Source: Leptospira ainazelensis
GTDB taxonomy: Bacteria > Spirochaetota > Leptospiria > Leptospirales > Leptospiraceae
NCBI RefSeq assembly: GCF_016918785.1
Contig: NZ_JAFFPT010000021.1
Location: 8,777 to 72,776 of the forward strand
Reading direction: 5' to 3'
DNA: 64,000 nt
Positions 16,166-24,736 of the stretch are shown one piece after another. The first letter of the stretch is position 1; each line of letters begins with the position of its first letter. The position numbers were made by a program, and so were the translations under genes. The notes beneath the pieces are model-generated. The model was given only the letters and a program-made list of their open reading frames with translations, did no database searches and was not told the origin of the DNA.

Positions 16166-16796
16166 GAACATCGTAACGTTAAAACCGGAAAAGAAAAAAG
16201 AAAAATTTAAAGTGAAGATGATTTCGGGATCGGACTTTCCCGAAGAATTGAACAGGGTTAAATCCTTTGTTTCAAGAATCTACAAAGAAGCCGGATATTC
16301 AGATTCAGATTGGAAGAATATAAATTACGACCCTTGGTCGACTTGGTTTTACGTGGATGATTTCGGTGAAATTATCGCGGCAATGCGGATCATCGAGAAG
16401 AAGCCTAATAATTTTATTCCCTTGGAAGTAGCGGTCATTCTTCAGGGAGAAGGGGATACGACCTCTCCAAGACGTTACGCTGTCATTGAGGAAAACGTTG
16501 CAGACTGGAACGCAGTCGCATTTCAACTTAGCCAATTCGGCTGGCGCACAGTCAAAATTCTCTTTCGGACTGTAGCGAAATATTGCGCCGAAAAAGGCTA
16601 CGAAAAGGTTTATGGGATGTACAATCCCAGCCTAAAAGGAATAGAGAAACTTTATCTGAAAGAGGGTTCAGTTCTTTCCCAAAAGTATCCCGGACCTGTT
16701 TTTTTTCCGGGGTTTAATTTGTTAAACGAACAATCTACATTTCAGGTCATCGAGCTGGGAAAAGAAACTTTACAAAAAATTGCGTCAAAATTGTAG
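16161..16796 (+). CDS. GNAT-fold N-acyltransferase-like protein (FeeM/LuxI-like)
   Basis: 211 residues. The core [39 protein letters not shown], and [20 protein letters not shown] followed by [15 protein letters not shown] has the order of motifs of acyl-ACP-using GNAT enzymes (N-acyl amino acid synthase FeeM and autoinducer synthases). Those enzymes make diffusible acylated amino acids or lactones. Substrate and activity are inferred, and general GNAT acetyltransferase is the alternative. It lies 18 bp before a 7TM protein gene and between two repressor genes, and its start codon is in a palindrome. Confidence 0.5.
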   Translation: MSNIVTLKPEKKKEKFKVKMISGSDFPEELNRVKSFVSRIYKEAGYSDSDWKNINYDPWSTWFYVDDFGEIIAAMRIIEKKPNNFIPLEVAVILQGEGDTTSPRRYAVIEENVADWNAVAFQLSQFGWRTVKILFRTVAKYCAEKGYEKVYGMYNPSLKGIEKLYLKEGSVLSQKYPGPVFFPGFNLLNEQSTFQVIELGKETLQKIASKL

Positions 16797-16814
16797 TAAT
16801 CTCTGTACTTTTAC

Positions 16815-17720
16815 ATGGAATCTACAAATATATATAACGTTGCAATCGGTTGTTTCTTGATGGGTTTAGGAACGTATGTAAGGAGGATCACTCCGACAAA
16901 GGATATTCAAAAGAAATTCTTTTGGCTTTGCTTTTTCCTTTCTACCTGGATGTTTTTCCACGGATTTAGAGTTTTGCTCTCAGAAGAGTATCGAGAGCTT
17001 GCATTAAACTGGACGTTGCTTCCGATTCTTTGTGTTCCTTTTTGCCTTTTTGGAATAGTAACCTCACTTTTTACTCCGGAGATAAATAAAAAAAATCTTT
17101 GGAACAAGACAATCAATTTCGGCATACTTATCTATCTCCTCGGTTCTGCGTTCTTTTGCAATGCCGTCGAAATTAAAGATCCAGAAAAATTCTCTTACAA
17201 TCCGACAACCAATTATCATTTAATAATCGCTTACTGCGGGTTCTTTATCTCTTATTCATGCTACATTATGATAAGTTCAATTTTCAAGAGAAGAGGGGAC
17301 TTGAGAGTTCGCGCATTCCTCCTTTCGGTGGGGACGGTTTTCGCGTTGGTATTTTCAATTGTGTGCGTTTATGTATTTCCGATGATCGGACTTTTTTACG
17401 CTTCAAAATCTGTCTTTGGATTTATTCCATTCTCTTTGTTTTGGGCAGTTGCAATATTGCATTACGATACTTTTGAAATAAGAGAGAGAAATCTCGAAGG
17501 GCAAATAACGCCTATTTTAACTAGGGTTTCTTCCAGACTTATGTTAACGCTGTATAACATTCTTGATCCTTCTGAATACAATTTGAAGTTATCGGAAAGT
17601 AAACTTTCTGTAACAGCAGGCATTCTTTTTGAAAATTATTATCTTAAAGAATCTTACAATATGAATTATAAAAATAGAAAACAGGTGATTACAGAAAAAT
17701 TTAAACACCGGTTGAAGTAG
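16815..17720 (+). CDS. Seven-transmembrane sensor-like membrane protein
   Basis: 301 residues with about seven hydrophobic helices (roughly 5-21, 34-55, 63-87, 99-117, 133-156, 164-190, 195-212) and a cytoplasmic tail of about 85 residues. The layout, with HYDTFEIRERN just after the last helix, matches the N-terminal 7TM sensor region of bacterial histidine kinases, but no kinase domain follows. It probably senses a small or lipophilic ligand and signals through the tail. It follows the acyl-synthase-like gene by 18 bp and overlaps the 3' end of the convergent CI-like gene by 20 bp. Confidence 0.6.
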   Translation: MESTNIYNVAIGCFLMGLGTYVRRITPTKDIQKKFFWLCFFLSTWMFFHGFRVLLSEEYRELALNWTLLPILCVPFCLFGIVTSLFTPEINKKNLWNKTINFGILIYLLGSAFFCNAVEIKDPEKFSYNPTTNYHLIIAYCGFFISYSCYIMISSIFKRRGDLRVRAFLLSVGTVFALVFSIVCVYVFPMIGLFYASKSVFGFIPFSLFWAVAILHYDTFEIRERNLEGQITPILTRVSSRLMLTLYNILDPSEYNLKLSESKLSVTAGILFENYYLKESYNMNYKNRKQVITEKFKHRLK

Positions 17721-18126
17721 GTTTTAATTTTTTCTTTTTGCTCTTAAAATTTTTGACTAAGCTATAGATTATTTCTCTCTCCTCGGCTGAAAGTTCTAAA
17801 ATTTCTTTGAACATTTCTTTCGCTCCTTCGGTTCGTTTAATTTTTCGGAGGAAGTCTTCTTCCTCTTCCATTTTTTCAAACCAAATCTGTTTTTCCGCTT
17901 CAGTAAGATTTCCTGAATCTGCATCCGGCAAGCCTTCACCTGATATGAACCAATGAAGATTCACACCTAATTCTTTCGCGACCGATCGAGTCTTTTCTGT
18001 TGAAAATTCTTTAATACGTTCTTTTAAAAAATCGTTAAACGCAGATGGAGTAATGCCAGCTTTTTTGGCAAAGTCCGACTGCGATAAACCAGATTCTTTA
18101 AAAAGTTTTAAAAGTTGCTGTCGCAA
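17701..18126 (-). CDS. CI-like lysogeny repressor
   Basis: 141 residues. XRE-type HTH at residues 14-40 (LSQSDFAKKAGITPSAFNDFL), then VAKELGVNLHWFISGEG and a helical C-terminal domain with a lysine-rich end. There is no S24 protease domain, so induction would need another signal. The start is TTG 18126 with AGGA 7 nt upstream. Two operators (18140-18158, 18171-18190) lie in front of it, facing the Cro-like gene, a classic genetic switch. It is paralogous to 15701-16096. Confidence 0.8.
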   Translation of the reverse strand: MRQQLLKLFKESGLSQSDFAKKAGITPSAFNDFLKERIKEFSTEKTRSVAKELGVNLHWFISGEGLPDADSGNLTEAEKQIWFEKMEEEEDFLRKIKRTEGAKEMFKEILELSAEEREIIYSLVKNFKSKKKKLKPTSTGV

Positions 18127-18139
18127 AAAAAGTCCTAAT

Positions 18140-18158
18140 AATACTGAATTCAGTAATT
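18140..18158. promoter_or_regulatory. Operator O1 of the CI/Cro switch
   Basis: AATACTGAATTCAGTAATT contains the perfect 14 bp palindrome TACTGAATTCAGTA (18142-18155). It overlaps the probable -10 box (TATTAT, 18143-18138) of the leftward repressor promoter, which has no good -35, so binding would autoregulate the repressor. Confidence 0.7.
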
Positions 18159-18164
18159 TTATGC

Positions 18165-18194
18165 TTGAAATAATACTGGAATCAGTATTATGCT
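18165..18194 (+). promoter_or_regulatory. Rightward early promoter overlapped by operator O2
   Basis: TTGAAA (18165-18170), an 18 bp spacer and TATGCT (18189-18194). The spacer is operator O2: arms TAATACTG (18171-18178) and CAGTATTA (18183-18190) around GAAT. O1 and O2 centres are 32 bp apart, about three helical turns, which allows cooperative binding. Repressor on O2 would shut off the early operon that begins at 18238. Confidence 0.65.
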
Positions 18195-18237
18195 ATTTCT
18201 GACGCCGACACCGACGACATAGTAAAAGGAAAGATTG

Positions 18238-18486
18238 ATGAAAGGTAATAAATTGCAACAAGGAAAATGGCCGAAGGGTGTTATGTCTCCTGAAGAAATC
18301 GATGAAAGGCTGAAAGCGTTAGGTTTGGGATATATGGATTTAAAACTTCGTATCGCTGGAGTTTCTTACGATACAGTGCGGCATACAATCAAAGGTCGAT
18401 CTAACAACGATCAGGTGCTCCAGTATTTAAAGGACCTTGGTATCAATCACGGTCGTACGCCCAGCAATTATAAAAGAGCATCATAA
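18238..18486 (+). CDS. Cro/Ner-like DNA-binding protein
   Basis: 82 residues from ATG 18238 with AAAGGAA 7 nt upstream (an upstream TTG is in frame). One helix-turn-helix is visible at about 18-50 (PEEIDERLKALGLGYMDLKL, then RIAGVSYDTVRHTIKG). Divergent from the repressor across the two operators, the Cro position, so it probably commits the phage to lytic growth by repressing CI and moderating the early operon. Confidence 0.65.
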   Translation: MKGNKLQQGKWPKGVMSPEEIDERLKALGLGYMDLKLRIAGVSYDTVRHTIKGRSNNDQVLQYLKDLGINHGRTPSNYKRAS

Positions 18487-18500
18487 TTAAGAAAAATCAA

Positions 18501-18923
18501 ATGGAAAAGATTGAAATTCAAAAACTTGTTCGGATGTTCGTCGAAGGACACACGTTACGAGAAATCGCTAAACAAACCAATCAATCTGAATCGAAATTAT
18601 TAAAGAAATATTCTGAGCATGGTTACAAGGTTTCGGATTTAAAAAAACTTAGAATTTCAACGAGGATGAACTTTTTGTTGGAAAAAATCGGTAAAGAACC
18701 TTTAAGCCGATCGGAATACAAATTCTTGAATCGGAAAGGCTATAATATATATAAAAAACGTTCGGACGAAAGTTCTTATTATTCCGAGCAAGTCCTTGTT
18801 CTCCTTACAAAAGAAGAGCGCGAGTTTGTAGAAGAACAAGGAGCAAAAACAAAGGAAGGAATGTCTTCGTATGTTAGAAATCTTATTAAGTCTGAGATGA
18901 GAAATACAAAAATGACAGCATAA
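18501..18923 (+). CDS. HTH plus ribbon-helix-helix-like regulator
   Basis: 140 residues. N-terminal helix-turn-helix (FVEGHTLREIAKQTNQSESK, about 13-32) and a C-terminal segment (YYSEQVLVLLTKEEREFV, then SSYVRNLIKSEM) with the strand-helix-helix pattern of Arc/CopG-type binders. Second gene of the early operon, 14 bp after the Cro-like gene, so a delayed-early regulator is plausible; it is one candidate for a late-gene activator. Confidence 0.55.
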   Translation: MEKIEIQKLVRMFVEGHTLREIAKQTNQSESKLLKKYSEHGYKVSDLKKLRISTRMNFLLEKIGKEPLSRSEYKFLNRKGYNIYKKRSDESSYYSEQVLVLLTKEEREFVEEQGAKTKEGMSSYVRNLIKSEMRNTKMTA

Positions 18924-18980
18924 ACAAAAGAAAAGTCCGTGGGTTCTTGAAGAAAGCAAAATAAGACACGGGCGGATACG

Positions 18981-19175
18981 ATGGAAGAAGAAGCGCCAGA
19001 ATTCTGGCAATATATTGGAAGAGGTGATTTACAGATTTCAAAAAGTTATTCTGAAGCGAAAAAGCAATGCGATCGATTGAGGTTTTTTATCGAAATCGCA
19101 AGGCCGCTTAATAAAGAAGCCCCGTTCCCGCTGGAACGGAAACGAGGCTGGAGAAAAGGCCATGACGCCCTTTGA
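18981..19175 (+). CDS. Possible small protein, 64 aa
   Basis: ATG at 18981 with only a weak ribosome site (GGGCGG). Charged peptide MEEEAPEFWQYIGRG ... ERKRGWRKGHDAL. Its 3' half overlaps a perfect 7 bp hairpin, CCGTTCC/GGAACGG with a CGCT loop (19122-19139), so the segment may instead be a structured RNA or weak terminator between the regulators and the recombination genes. Confidence 0.35.
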   Translation: MEEEAPEFWQYIGRGDLQISKSYSEAKKQCDRLRFFIEIARPLNKEAPFPLERKRGWRKGHDAL

Positions 19176-19218
19176 GGATCATGTGCCTGAGTTTTAAGAA
19201 AAAGTAAAGGAGAAAACC

Positions 19219-19488
19219 ATGAACCTAAATAGTAGTTCAGGCACTGAAAAAAAAGATTATCAAGTAACGGGATCAATTTCAGACCAAATGAATATTCCAT
19301 TTTCTGAGGCTTTTAAACTGGCCGTCGCGGGTGATTGCTACGTTAAGATATTCTCGATTGTAGACGTTTATGAGAATCTCATAGATCACATTGAAACCCC
19401 GAAAGAATGCTTTCAAATTATTTCTGAATTTGGATACGGAATGAACGGACTTCAAGAATATCTTGAAAAAAAAGGAGTGGTATTATGA
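19219..19488 (+). CDS. Unknown early protein, 89 aa
   Basis: Not recognised. A strong AAGGAG lies 7 nt before ATG 19219. Helical, slightly acidic, no membrane segment. It overlaps the next gene by 4 nt, so it belongs to the recombination/replication operon. Confidence 0.65.
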   Translation: MNLNSSSGTEKKDYQVTGSISDQMNIPFSEAFKLAVAGDCYVKIFSIVDVYENLIDHIETPKECFQIISEFGYGMNGLQEYLEKKGVVL

Positions 19489-19775
19489 ATTCCGATCTTC
19501 AAATGAAACCGCTCCTAAATCTGATGCAAAATCACAATTCTTTGGATTTTCCGGAATATACCGAATCAGACTCGACTCCTGAAATTAGAAGATCCTTAAG
19601 AAAACTGTATCGGAATGCGATGAAACCAATACGGTCAATCGGCGTTCTCCGAAATCTTTGGAATCGTTTCCGCGAGCTCCTAGATGAAAATCGAAAATTA
19701 AAAAAAGAAGTCTCAGACTTGAAAGCAACGCTTTCAGATATCAAGTCTTCTTACAAACTTAGGGTGGAGGCGTGA
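19485..19775 (+). CDS. Unknown early protein with coiled coil, 96 aa
   Basis: Overlaps the preceding gene by 4 nt. N-terminal flexible acidic part, basic middle (RRSLRKLYRNAMKPIRS) and a leucine-rich coiled coil at about 62-90 (LLDENRKLKKEVSDLKATL). Probably a small DNA-associated or adaptor protein; function unknown. Confidence 0.6.
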   Translation: MNSDLQMKPLLNLMQNHNSLDFPEYTESDSTPEIRRSLRKLYRNAMKPIRSIGVLRNLWNRFRELLDENRKLKKEVSDLKATLSDIKSSYKLRVEA

Positions 19776-19776
19776 T

Positions 19777-20640
19777 ATGGGAGTTTCAGATAATATTTCA
19801 GATCTCGTTTTATCAAACGGTGCCATAAACCCTATGGCATATAAAAACAATCACAAAGATAAGCTTGCCGCTTTGAGAACTTTATTTCCGCCGGAAGATT
19901 ACAATGTTGTATTGTTTTCGGAATTATTAATGAGCCATTTGCCAGCGGGCGTTTCTCTCGTTCCGCAAATCATTGAAGTTTCCGAAAATGACATTTATGA
20001 CGAAGTAACAGGTATGGAAATCGGTATAGCAAAAGATCACGCGATGTTAAAAGTCGAAAAAATTATTTCATTAGGTCAAGCTACTGGAATAAAACTGGAA
20101 AGAGTCGGAAGGGACGAAATAGAAATTAACGGAGTTAAACACTTAGAAATTACTTATGTTGCTTCGATGATTCTTCCCAATGGAGTTAAGATAAATACTC
20201 CACCAATCCCGAAAGCATCGCCTATGATGACCAAACATGGAAAGCAGCAAGCTCATCTTAACGAGAACGTTGATAAGAAAGCACAGCGAAACGCTATAAA
20301 GTATCTGCTTAACCTTCCGACACAAATGCTAAAGTCCCAAGCATTGAAAATGTGGGTTTGTTTGAAACCGGTCTTTGCAGAAGGAACTCCGGGAGATAAG
20401 ACCGTAACCGGATCTGCGATCGCCGCGGCAGATGCGCTTTACGGAGAAAATTCGAAATCAATTAATCTCGGTCCTTCCCAAGAATCAATTCTTGAGAAAT
20501 TAGAAAATTGCAAAACGCAAGAAGACGTCCATGCCCTTTCCTCCACATTTTCACAAAAAGACTTTGATCTGGTTACCTTCGAAGGTCTCCGAACAGTTTT
20601 AGGAAGGAAATGGAAAGAACTCGGAGTGAAAAAGCAATGA
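19777..20640 (+). CDS. Putative single-strand annealing/recombination protein
   Basis: 287 residues, directly before and overlapping sbcD. It has no motif I can fix with certainty. The segment HLNENVDKKAQRNAIKYLLN (about 167-186) followed by LPTQMLKSQALKMWV resembles the Arg-rich helix region of RecT/Sak-like annealing proteins, and its place next to an Mre11/Rad50-type nuclease fits a phage recombinase pair. An unrelated ssDNA-binding role is the alternative. Confidence 0.5.
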   Translation: MGVSDNISDLVLSNGAINPMAYKNNHKDKLAALRTLFPPEDYNVVLFSELLMSHLPAGVSLVPQIIEVSENDIYDEVTGMEIGIAKDHAMLKVEKIISLGQATGIKLERVGRDEIEINGVKHLEITYVASMILPNGVKINTPPIPKASPMMTKHGKQQAHLNENVDKKAQRNAIKYLLNLPTQMLKSQALKMWVCLKPVFAEGTPGDKTVTGSAIAAADALYGENSKSINLGPSQESILEKLENCKTQEDVHALSSTFSQKDFDLVTFEGLRTVLGRKWKELGVKKQ

Positions 20641-21788
20641 TCGTAGGACATACAGCAGACATTCATCTCCGGGGTGGGGAAGGGAGTGAAGAAGCAGTAG
20701 CGCTTATGAAGGCCGCCGGAATCTTTATCGAAAAAGGATGCAAAATCGTCTGTATCAATGGGGATATCTTTGAGGATGTTTCGGATCCAGACCAAAGACT
20801 CGTATTCAGAAATTTTCTCGATATGCTTCACGGAGAAGGGATCTCGACGTTCACTCTTCGTGGGAATCACGACAAACCAAAGGATTTGCGGTCCTTCAAG
20901 GACAAACTAAATCCACTTTGTTATGAATTTGACAAACCAGGTCATATCATTCTTCCGAATTCGCTCGAAAAAATTCAGGTCTTCGCTCTTCCACATTTCG
21001 GAGCCGGGGCGCTCGCTCTTCAAAATCAATCGATTGATGATTTCCATTCCAAGGGTAACAACCTAATTGTAGACTTATTGGAAGATTGGTTTCAGAAAAT
21101 TCGAAACTATTCCGGACCTTCTCTGGTATTATTCCACGGAACGGTTTCAGGCGCGGTCCTTGACAATAAGAGAATTCCTCGAAACAACGGAATTTTTTTA
21201 CCACAAACCATCTTGGATTCTTTCGGTTGTCCGGTGGTCGGAGGCCACTATCATTTTTGCCAAAAGATTGGCCAATGGATTTGGTATTCCGGATCGACAA
21301 CCAGGCAAACCTGGGGTGAAGCGGACGATGACAAAGGAATTCTTCTTTGGGAAATCGAAGATGGATCATGGCGTAAAGAACCAGACTTTATTTCGCTAAA
21401 CCCGGAACCAATGCGTACTGTGAATCTCGACTGGGATGGTGAAAATCTCATCGATAAAGAATCGGGGAAAGTCCTGGAGCCTACAGAGTTTAAAGGAAAG
21501 GTTCGCATACGTCTTGATGTTCCGGAAGCACTTTCACACTCCGTTCCGAAAACTCTTGAGAAATTTTTCCCAAAAGCAACAGATCTTAAACCGGAAAGGT
21601 CAACGATTTCAAAGGTCGCAGTGCGGTCGGAAGAAATCGGATCTGTCGAGTCTATTGAAGACGGAATTATCGTATATTTCCGGGCAAAAAATAAACCAGA
21701 AAGTGAGATCCATGGGTTATTGGAAGAATATCGTATTGGGTATTTTGAAATGACTGAAGGGTTGAAAATTGGGGAGGGCGCTATATGA
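20637..21788 (+). CDS. sbcD: SbcD/Mre11-like nuclease
   Basis: 383 residues from ATG 20637, which overlaps the preceding stop and has GGAGTG 9 nt upstream. Metallophosphoesterase motifs in order: TADIHL (Asp 8, His 10), INGDIF, LRGNHDKP, LFHGTV, GGHYHF. It should cleave DNA ends together with the ATPase encoded by the next gene (4 nt overlap), supplying phage recombination or replication-end processing as gp46/gp47-type pairs do. Confidence 0.9.
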   Translation: MIVGHTADIHLRGGEGSEEAVALMKAAGIFIEKGCKIVCINGDIFEDVSDPDQRLVFRNFLDMLHGEGISTFTLRGNHDKPKDLRSFKDKLNPLCYEFDKPGHIILPNSLEKIQVFALPHFGAGALALQNQSIDDFHSKGNNLIVDLLEDWFQKIRNYSGPSLVLFHGTVSGAVLDNKRIPRNNGIFLPQTILDSFGCPVVGGHYHFCQKIGQWIWYSGSTTRQTWGEADDDKGILLWEIEDGSWRKEPDFISLNPEPMRTVNLDWDGENLIDKESGKVLEPTEFKGKVRIRLDVPEALSHSVPKTLEKFFPKATDLKPERSTISKVAVRSEEIGSVESIEDGIIVYFRAKNKPESEIHGLLEEYRIGYFEMTEGLKIGEGAI

Positions 21789-24160
21789 TCATCGAAGCAC
21801 TCAAAACAAAAGGGATGATTGCATTCCCGGAAGAGATAAATTTTAGAATTCCGAATCTTAAGAAAATCGCAATTATAGGAAAGACTGGCGCGGGCAAATC
21901 TTCGTTGATGGATACTCTCTTTATTTCCTGGTTTGGAAAAACTCCGCTCCGCGAATCGGCTTCAGGTAGAGAGGAAGGTGCAATTTACGATTGTTTTACA
22001 TCACGTGATTCGTTTGTTGAATCAATCGTATCCATGAATGGACACACGATCCACGCCAAGCGGTTAATTGATCCAGTTTCGAGAAAGCAAATTCCGTATC
22101 TCTATATCGACGGGAAAGCCGTTTCAGAAGGGAAAATAAAAGAGTTTAACGAGAAACTATTTGAGGCTACAAAAATTACTGAGAGAGTTTTTCTTTCTGC
22201 GATTTATCATGCTCAAACCGGTAAAGGTAGGCTCACAGGTTTAGATCAGAAAGATGTTCGAGAACTGTTCGATGACCTTTTAAACTTCTGCGAGTATGAT
22301 AAACAATTTTCATTTTTCGAAACTAAACGGACGAAAGTTTCGAAAGAATTAGAAGGAATCAATTCCGCAATTCAGATGATTTCTACTTCCGATTCTTCCT
22401 CAAATCTTCGTAATGATTTGGATTCCAAAAAAGAATCTTTAGAGAAAAAAATTCAAGAAATTTCAAACGCCACTCATGTTTCAAATGAGAAAAGACAAAT
22501 GGTGGCCAATTTGAAAGCAAATTTCAAAGACATTTCTGATTTAAAAGAGAAGCTGCAAACAATTCAGTCAGAAATCGCAACGGATGTCGCTTCGATCGAA
22601 GGATTCCAAAAAAAGATTGAAGCAAATAAAACTCAAATACTCGCCCGTTCCGGTGAAATAAGAGAAGCGGAATTAAATCAAAAAAATTGGGAAGAAGAAG
22701 AGAAGATTTTAATTTCAAAAAAGGAAAGATCGAAAGAGAAACTTTCAGAAATAGAATCGATAATAACTGAAAAAGAAAGTAACCTAAGATCAAAGAAAAG
22801 ACATCTTGAAGAAGAAATCACTCACAAAGAAAAAGAAAACAAAGTTTTGTCGGAAAGAAAAATAAAACTTCAAGTCGAGTGTGCAGGAATCGAATCAAAA
22901 ATAAACGAAACGAAGTCAAAGTCATCTTTACTTGAAGAAGTTCCTTGTCGTGGAAAAGTCATCGAAGGGGAAAATCTTCCAGATTCCTGTCTGCTACTTA
23001 AAGATGCTCGAGCGTCACAAGCGGAGCTTCCTCCCCTTATCCTCAAATTTGAAGAAATCGATAAGTTAATCACTGAAATTTACATTGATGAGAACTATAT
23101 TTCAGTTCGGAAATTGGAAATAAAACAAATCGATGACGATCTTCAGAATTTAAAATTAACCCCAGAGTATTTGAGTTTAAAAGAATCTTATTCAGGATAT
23201 GAAAAAGAGTTGGAGGGCCTACAGAAAAAAATAAAAGACCCCACTCATTCAGATCTTGTAAAATTGGTTCCTTATTTGGAAACGGCGGAAGAAAAAATCG
23301 AGGATTATAAGAAGAGCATCCTGAAACTCGAAGAATCGATTTCTAAAAAGGAAAAAATTCAATCTGAAACCGAGATCCTAATAAATGCGAAATCAAACGA
23401 GGAAGCTGCTATCACAAATGCGGAAAAAGAATTTCAAGATTCCGAAGAGCAAATCGAACCTTTGCAAAAATCTAAATCTGATTTAGAAAAGGAAATTGGT
23501 TCAATTTCTGCGAAACTTGAAATTGCACTTCGGAACGAGGAAAGGATTGCGGATCTCAATAAGGAAAAATTATTAAAAGAGACCCAGCTTGGAAAATTGC
23601 GATCCATATGTGAAGCCCTTGGGCCAAAAGGAGCCCGCGCTTTGATGGTTGATGCCGCTGGTCCTGAAATTTCTTCAACTATCAATTCGATTCTTTCGGA
23701 ATCATTTCCAGGAGTATTTCAAATAAAAATAAATACTGTCAGAGAAAGTTCAACTGGAAATTCTAAAGAAGATTTTTCGGTTACTGTTCTGGATAACCGA
23801 ACTGGTATCGAATCTTTAATCAAAAACAAATCTGGCGGAGAAGGGAATATTCTCAACGAAGCAATTTCATTAGGTGTTGCCGTTTATAAGCGAAACAAAT
23901 TTGGAGCGGATATTCAAACATTGCTTCGGGACGAATCGGACGGAGGATTAGATTCCGAAACAGTTTTTCTTTATCAGAAAATGTTAGATCGAGCGATTGA
24001 AGATGGGCGCTTTAATCAAGTTATATTCATTACGCATAAGAAAGCAATTCAAGAGTTGGCGGATCAAATTTTTGAAGTTAAAAATGGAAAGATATATGAT
24101 CTCTCATTTGCGACTGAGGAAATTGAGTCAACGGAAGAGCTAATCGAGGTGGGACTATGA
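21785..24160 (+). CDS. sbcC: SbcC/Rad50-like ATPase
   Basis: 791 residues. Walker A GKTGAGKS (32-39), long antiparallel coiled coils (about 190-375 and 415-600), signature-like NKSGGEGN (about 680), Walker B LRDESDGGLD with Asp 716/Glu 717, and the VIFITHKK switch histidine. Mid-protein, Cys 388 and Cys 402 are 13 residues apart rather than in the usual CxxC zinc hook, so the hook is divergent. It overlaps sbcD by 4 nt and the following gene by 4 nt. Confidence 0.9.
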   Translation: MIIEALKTKGMIAFPEEINFRIPNLKKIAIIGKTGAGKSSLMDTLFISWFGKTPLRESASGREEGAIYDCFTSRDSFVESIVSMNGHTIHAKRLIDPVSRKQIPYLYIDGKAVSEGKIKEFNEKLFEATKITERVFLSAIYHAQTGKGRLTGLDQKDVRELFDDLLNFCEYDKQFSFFETKRTKVSKELEGINSAIQMISTSDSSSNLRNDLDSKKESLEKKIQEISNATHVSNEKRQMVANLKANFKDISDLKEKLQTIQSEIATDVASIEGFQKKIEANKTQILARSGEIREAELNQKNWEEEEKILISKKERSKEKLSEIESIITEKESNLRSKKRHLEEEITHKEKENKVLSERKIKLQVECAGIESKINETKSKSSLLEEVPCRGKVIEGENLPDSCLLLKDARASQAELPPLILKFEEIDKLITEIYIDENYISVRKLEIKQIDDDLQNLKLTPEYLSLKESYSGYEKELEGLQKKIKDPTHSDLVKLVPYLETAEEKIEDYKKSILKLEESISKKEKIQSETEILINAKSNEEAAITNAEKEFQDSEEQIEPLQKSKSDLEKEIGSISAKLEIALRNEERIADLNKEKLLKETQLGKLRSICEALGPKGARALMVDAAGPEISSTINSILSESFPGVFQIKINTVRESSTGNSKEDFSVTVLDNRTGIESLIKNKSGGEGNILNEAISLGVAVYKRNKFGADIQTLLRDESDGGLDSETVFLYQKMLDRAIEDGRFNQVIFITHKKAIQELADQIFEVKNGKIYDLSFATEEIESTEELIEVGL

Positions 24161-24441
24161 AGTCGTTTAAAGGACAGGTTTCATTTCTCAACTCAAGCGG
24201 GAGGGACAACGTTCGTCTCCGGAGAGCCTACGAGAGAATGGTAAAGGATTTCGGAAAAGAGATTATCCATAGCTTGAGATGTTGCAATGTCTGCGAAGCG
24301 ACGAAAGAGCTTTGGATGTTTCCGGTAAAATGGAAACAGAAGTTTTTCTTACACATTTGCCGAGATTGTGAATCGAAACGAATCAAACTCTCGATTAAAA
24401 AGCACGGTATTAAGCACACAAGAGGAAGGAAATCGAAATGA
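24157..24441 (+). CDS. Small zinc-ribbon protein, 94 aa
   Basis: Overlaps sbcC by 4 nt. Basic protein with CCNVC (about 42-46) and CRDC (about 69-72), a four-cysteine zinc ribbon, and a lysine-rich C-terminus (KKHGIKHTRGRKSK). Probably DNA- or RNA-binding and working with the recombination genes. Family not identified. Confidence 0.65.
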   Translation: MKSFKGQVSFLNSSGRDNVRLRRAYERMVKDFGKEIIHSLRCCNVCEATKELWMFPVKWKQKFFLHICRDCESKRIKLSIKKHGIKHTRGRKSK

Positions 24442-24469
24442 GAATCGAATGCTTTTTAGGGAAAGCCCT

Positions 24470-24736
24470 ATGAATGAAATATTTGGTATTCTTTTCATAA
24501 TCGCCATTGGGATTTTTTACTTTGCCCAATGGGTACATTGTTCTGATTCAGAAATGATTCCATTGCAGTGGTTCGAAGATTTTAAGACCAACATCAAAAA
24601 TCAAATTCAAAAAAGTAGAGAACAAGCTGCGCTAAAGGCAGCAAATTCTTTTTTGCAGGATTCTAAAAGTAGGCCGGCAGATTCTTTTTTGTATAATTCA
24701 ATGAGACATATTAACAAAAATCAGGGACAAAAATGA
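24470..24736 (+). CDS. Small membrane protein, 88 aa
   Basis: I use ATG 24470 with AGGGA 7 nt upstream; the frame is open earlier, but that part overlaps the zinc-ribbon gene. One N-terminal transmembrane helix (FGILFIIAIGIFYFAQWV), then a hydrophilic helical tail. Function unknown; its stop overlaps the next start. Confidence 0.55.
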   Translation: MNEIFGILFIIAIGIFYFAQWVHCSDSEMIPLQWFEDFKTNIKNQIQKSREQAALKAANSFLQDSKSRPADSFLYNSMRHINKNQGQK

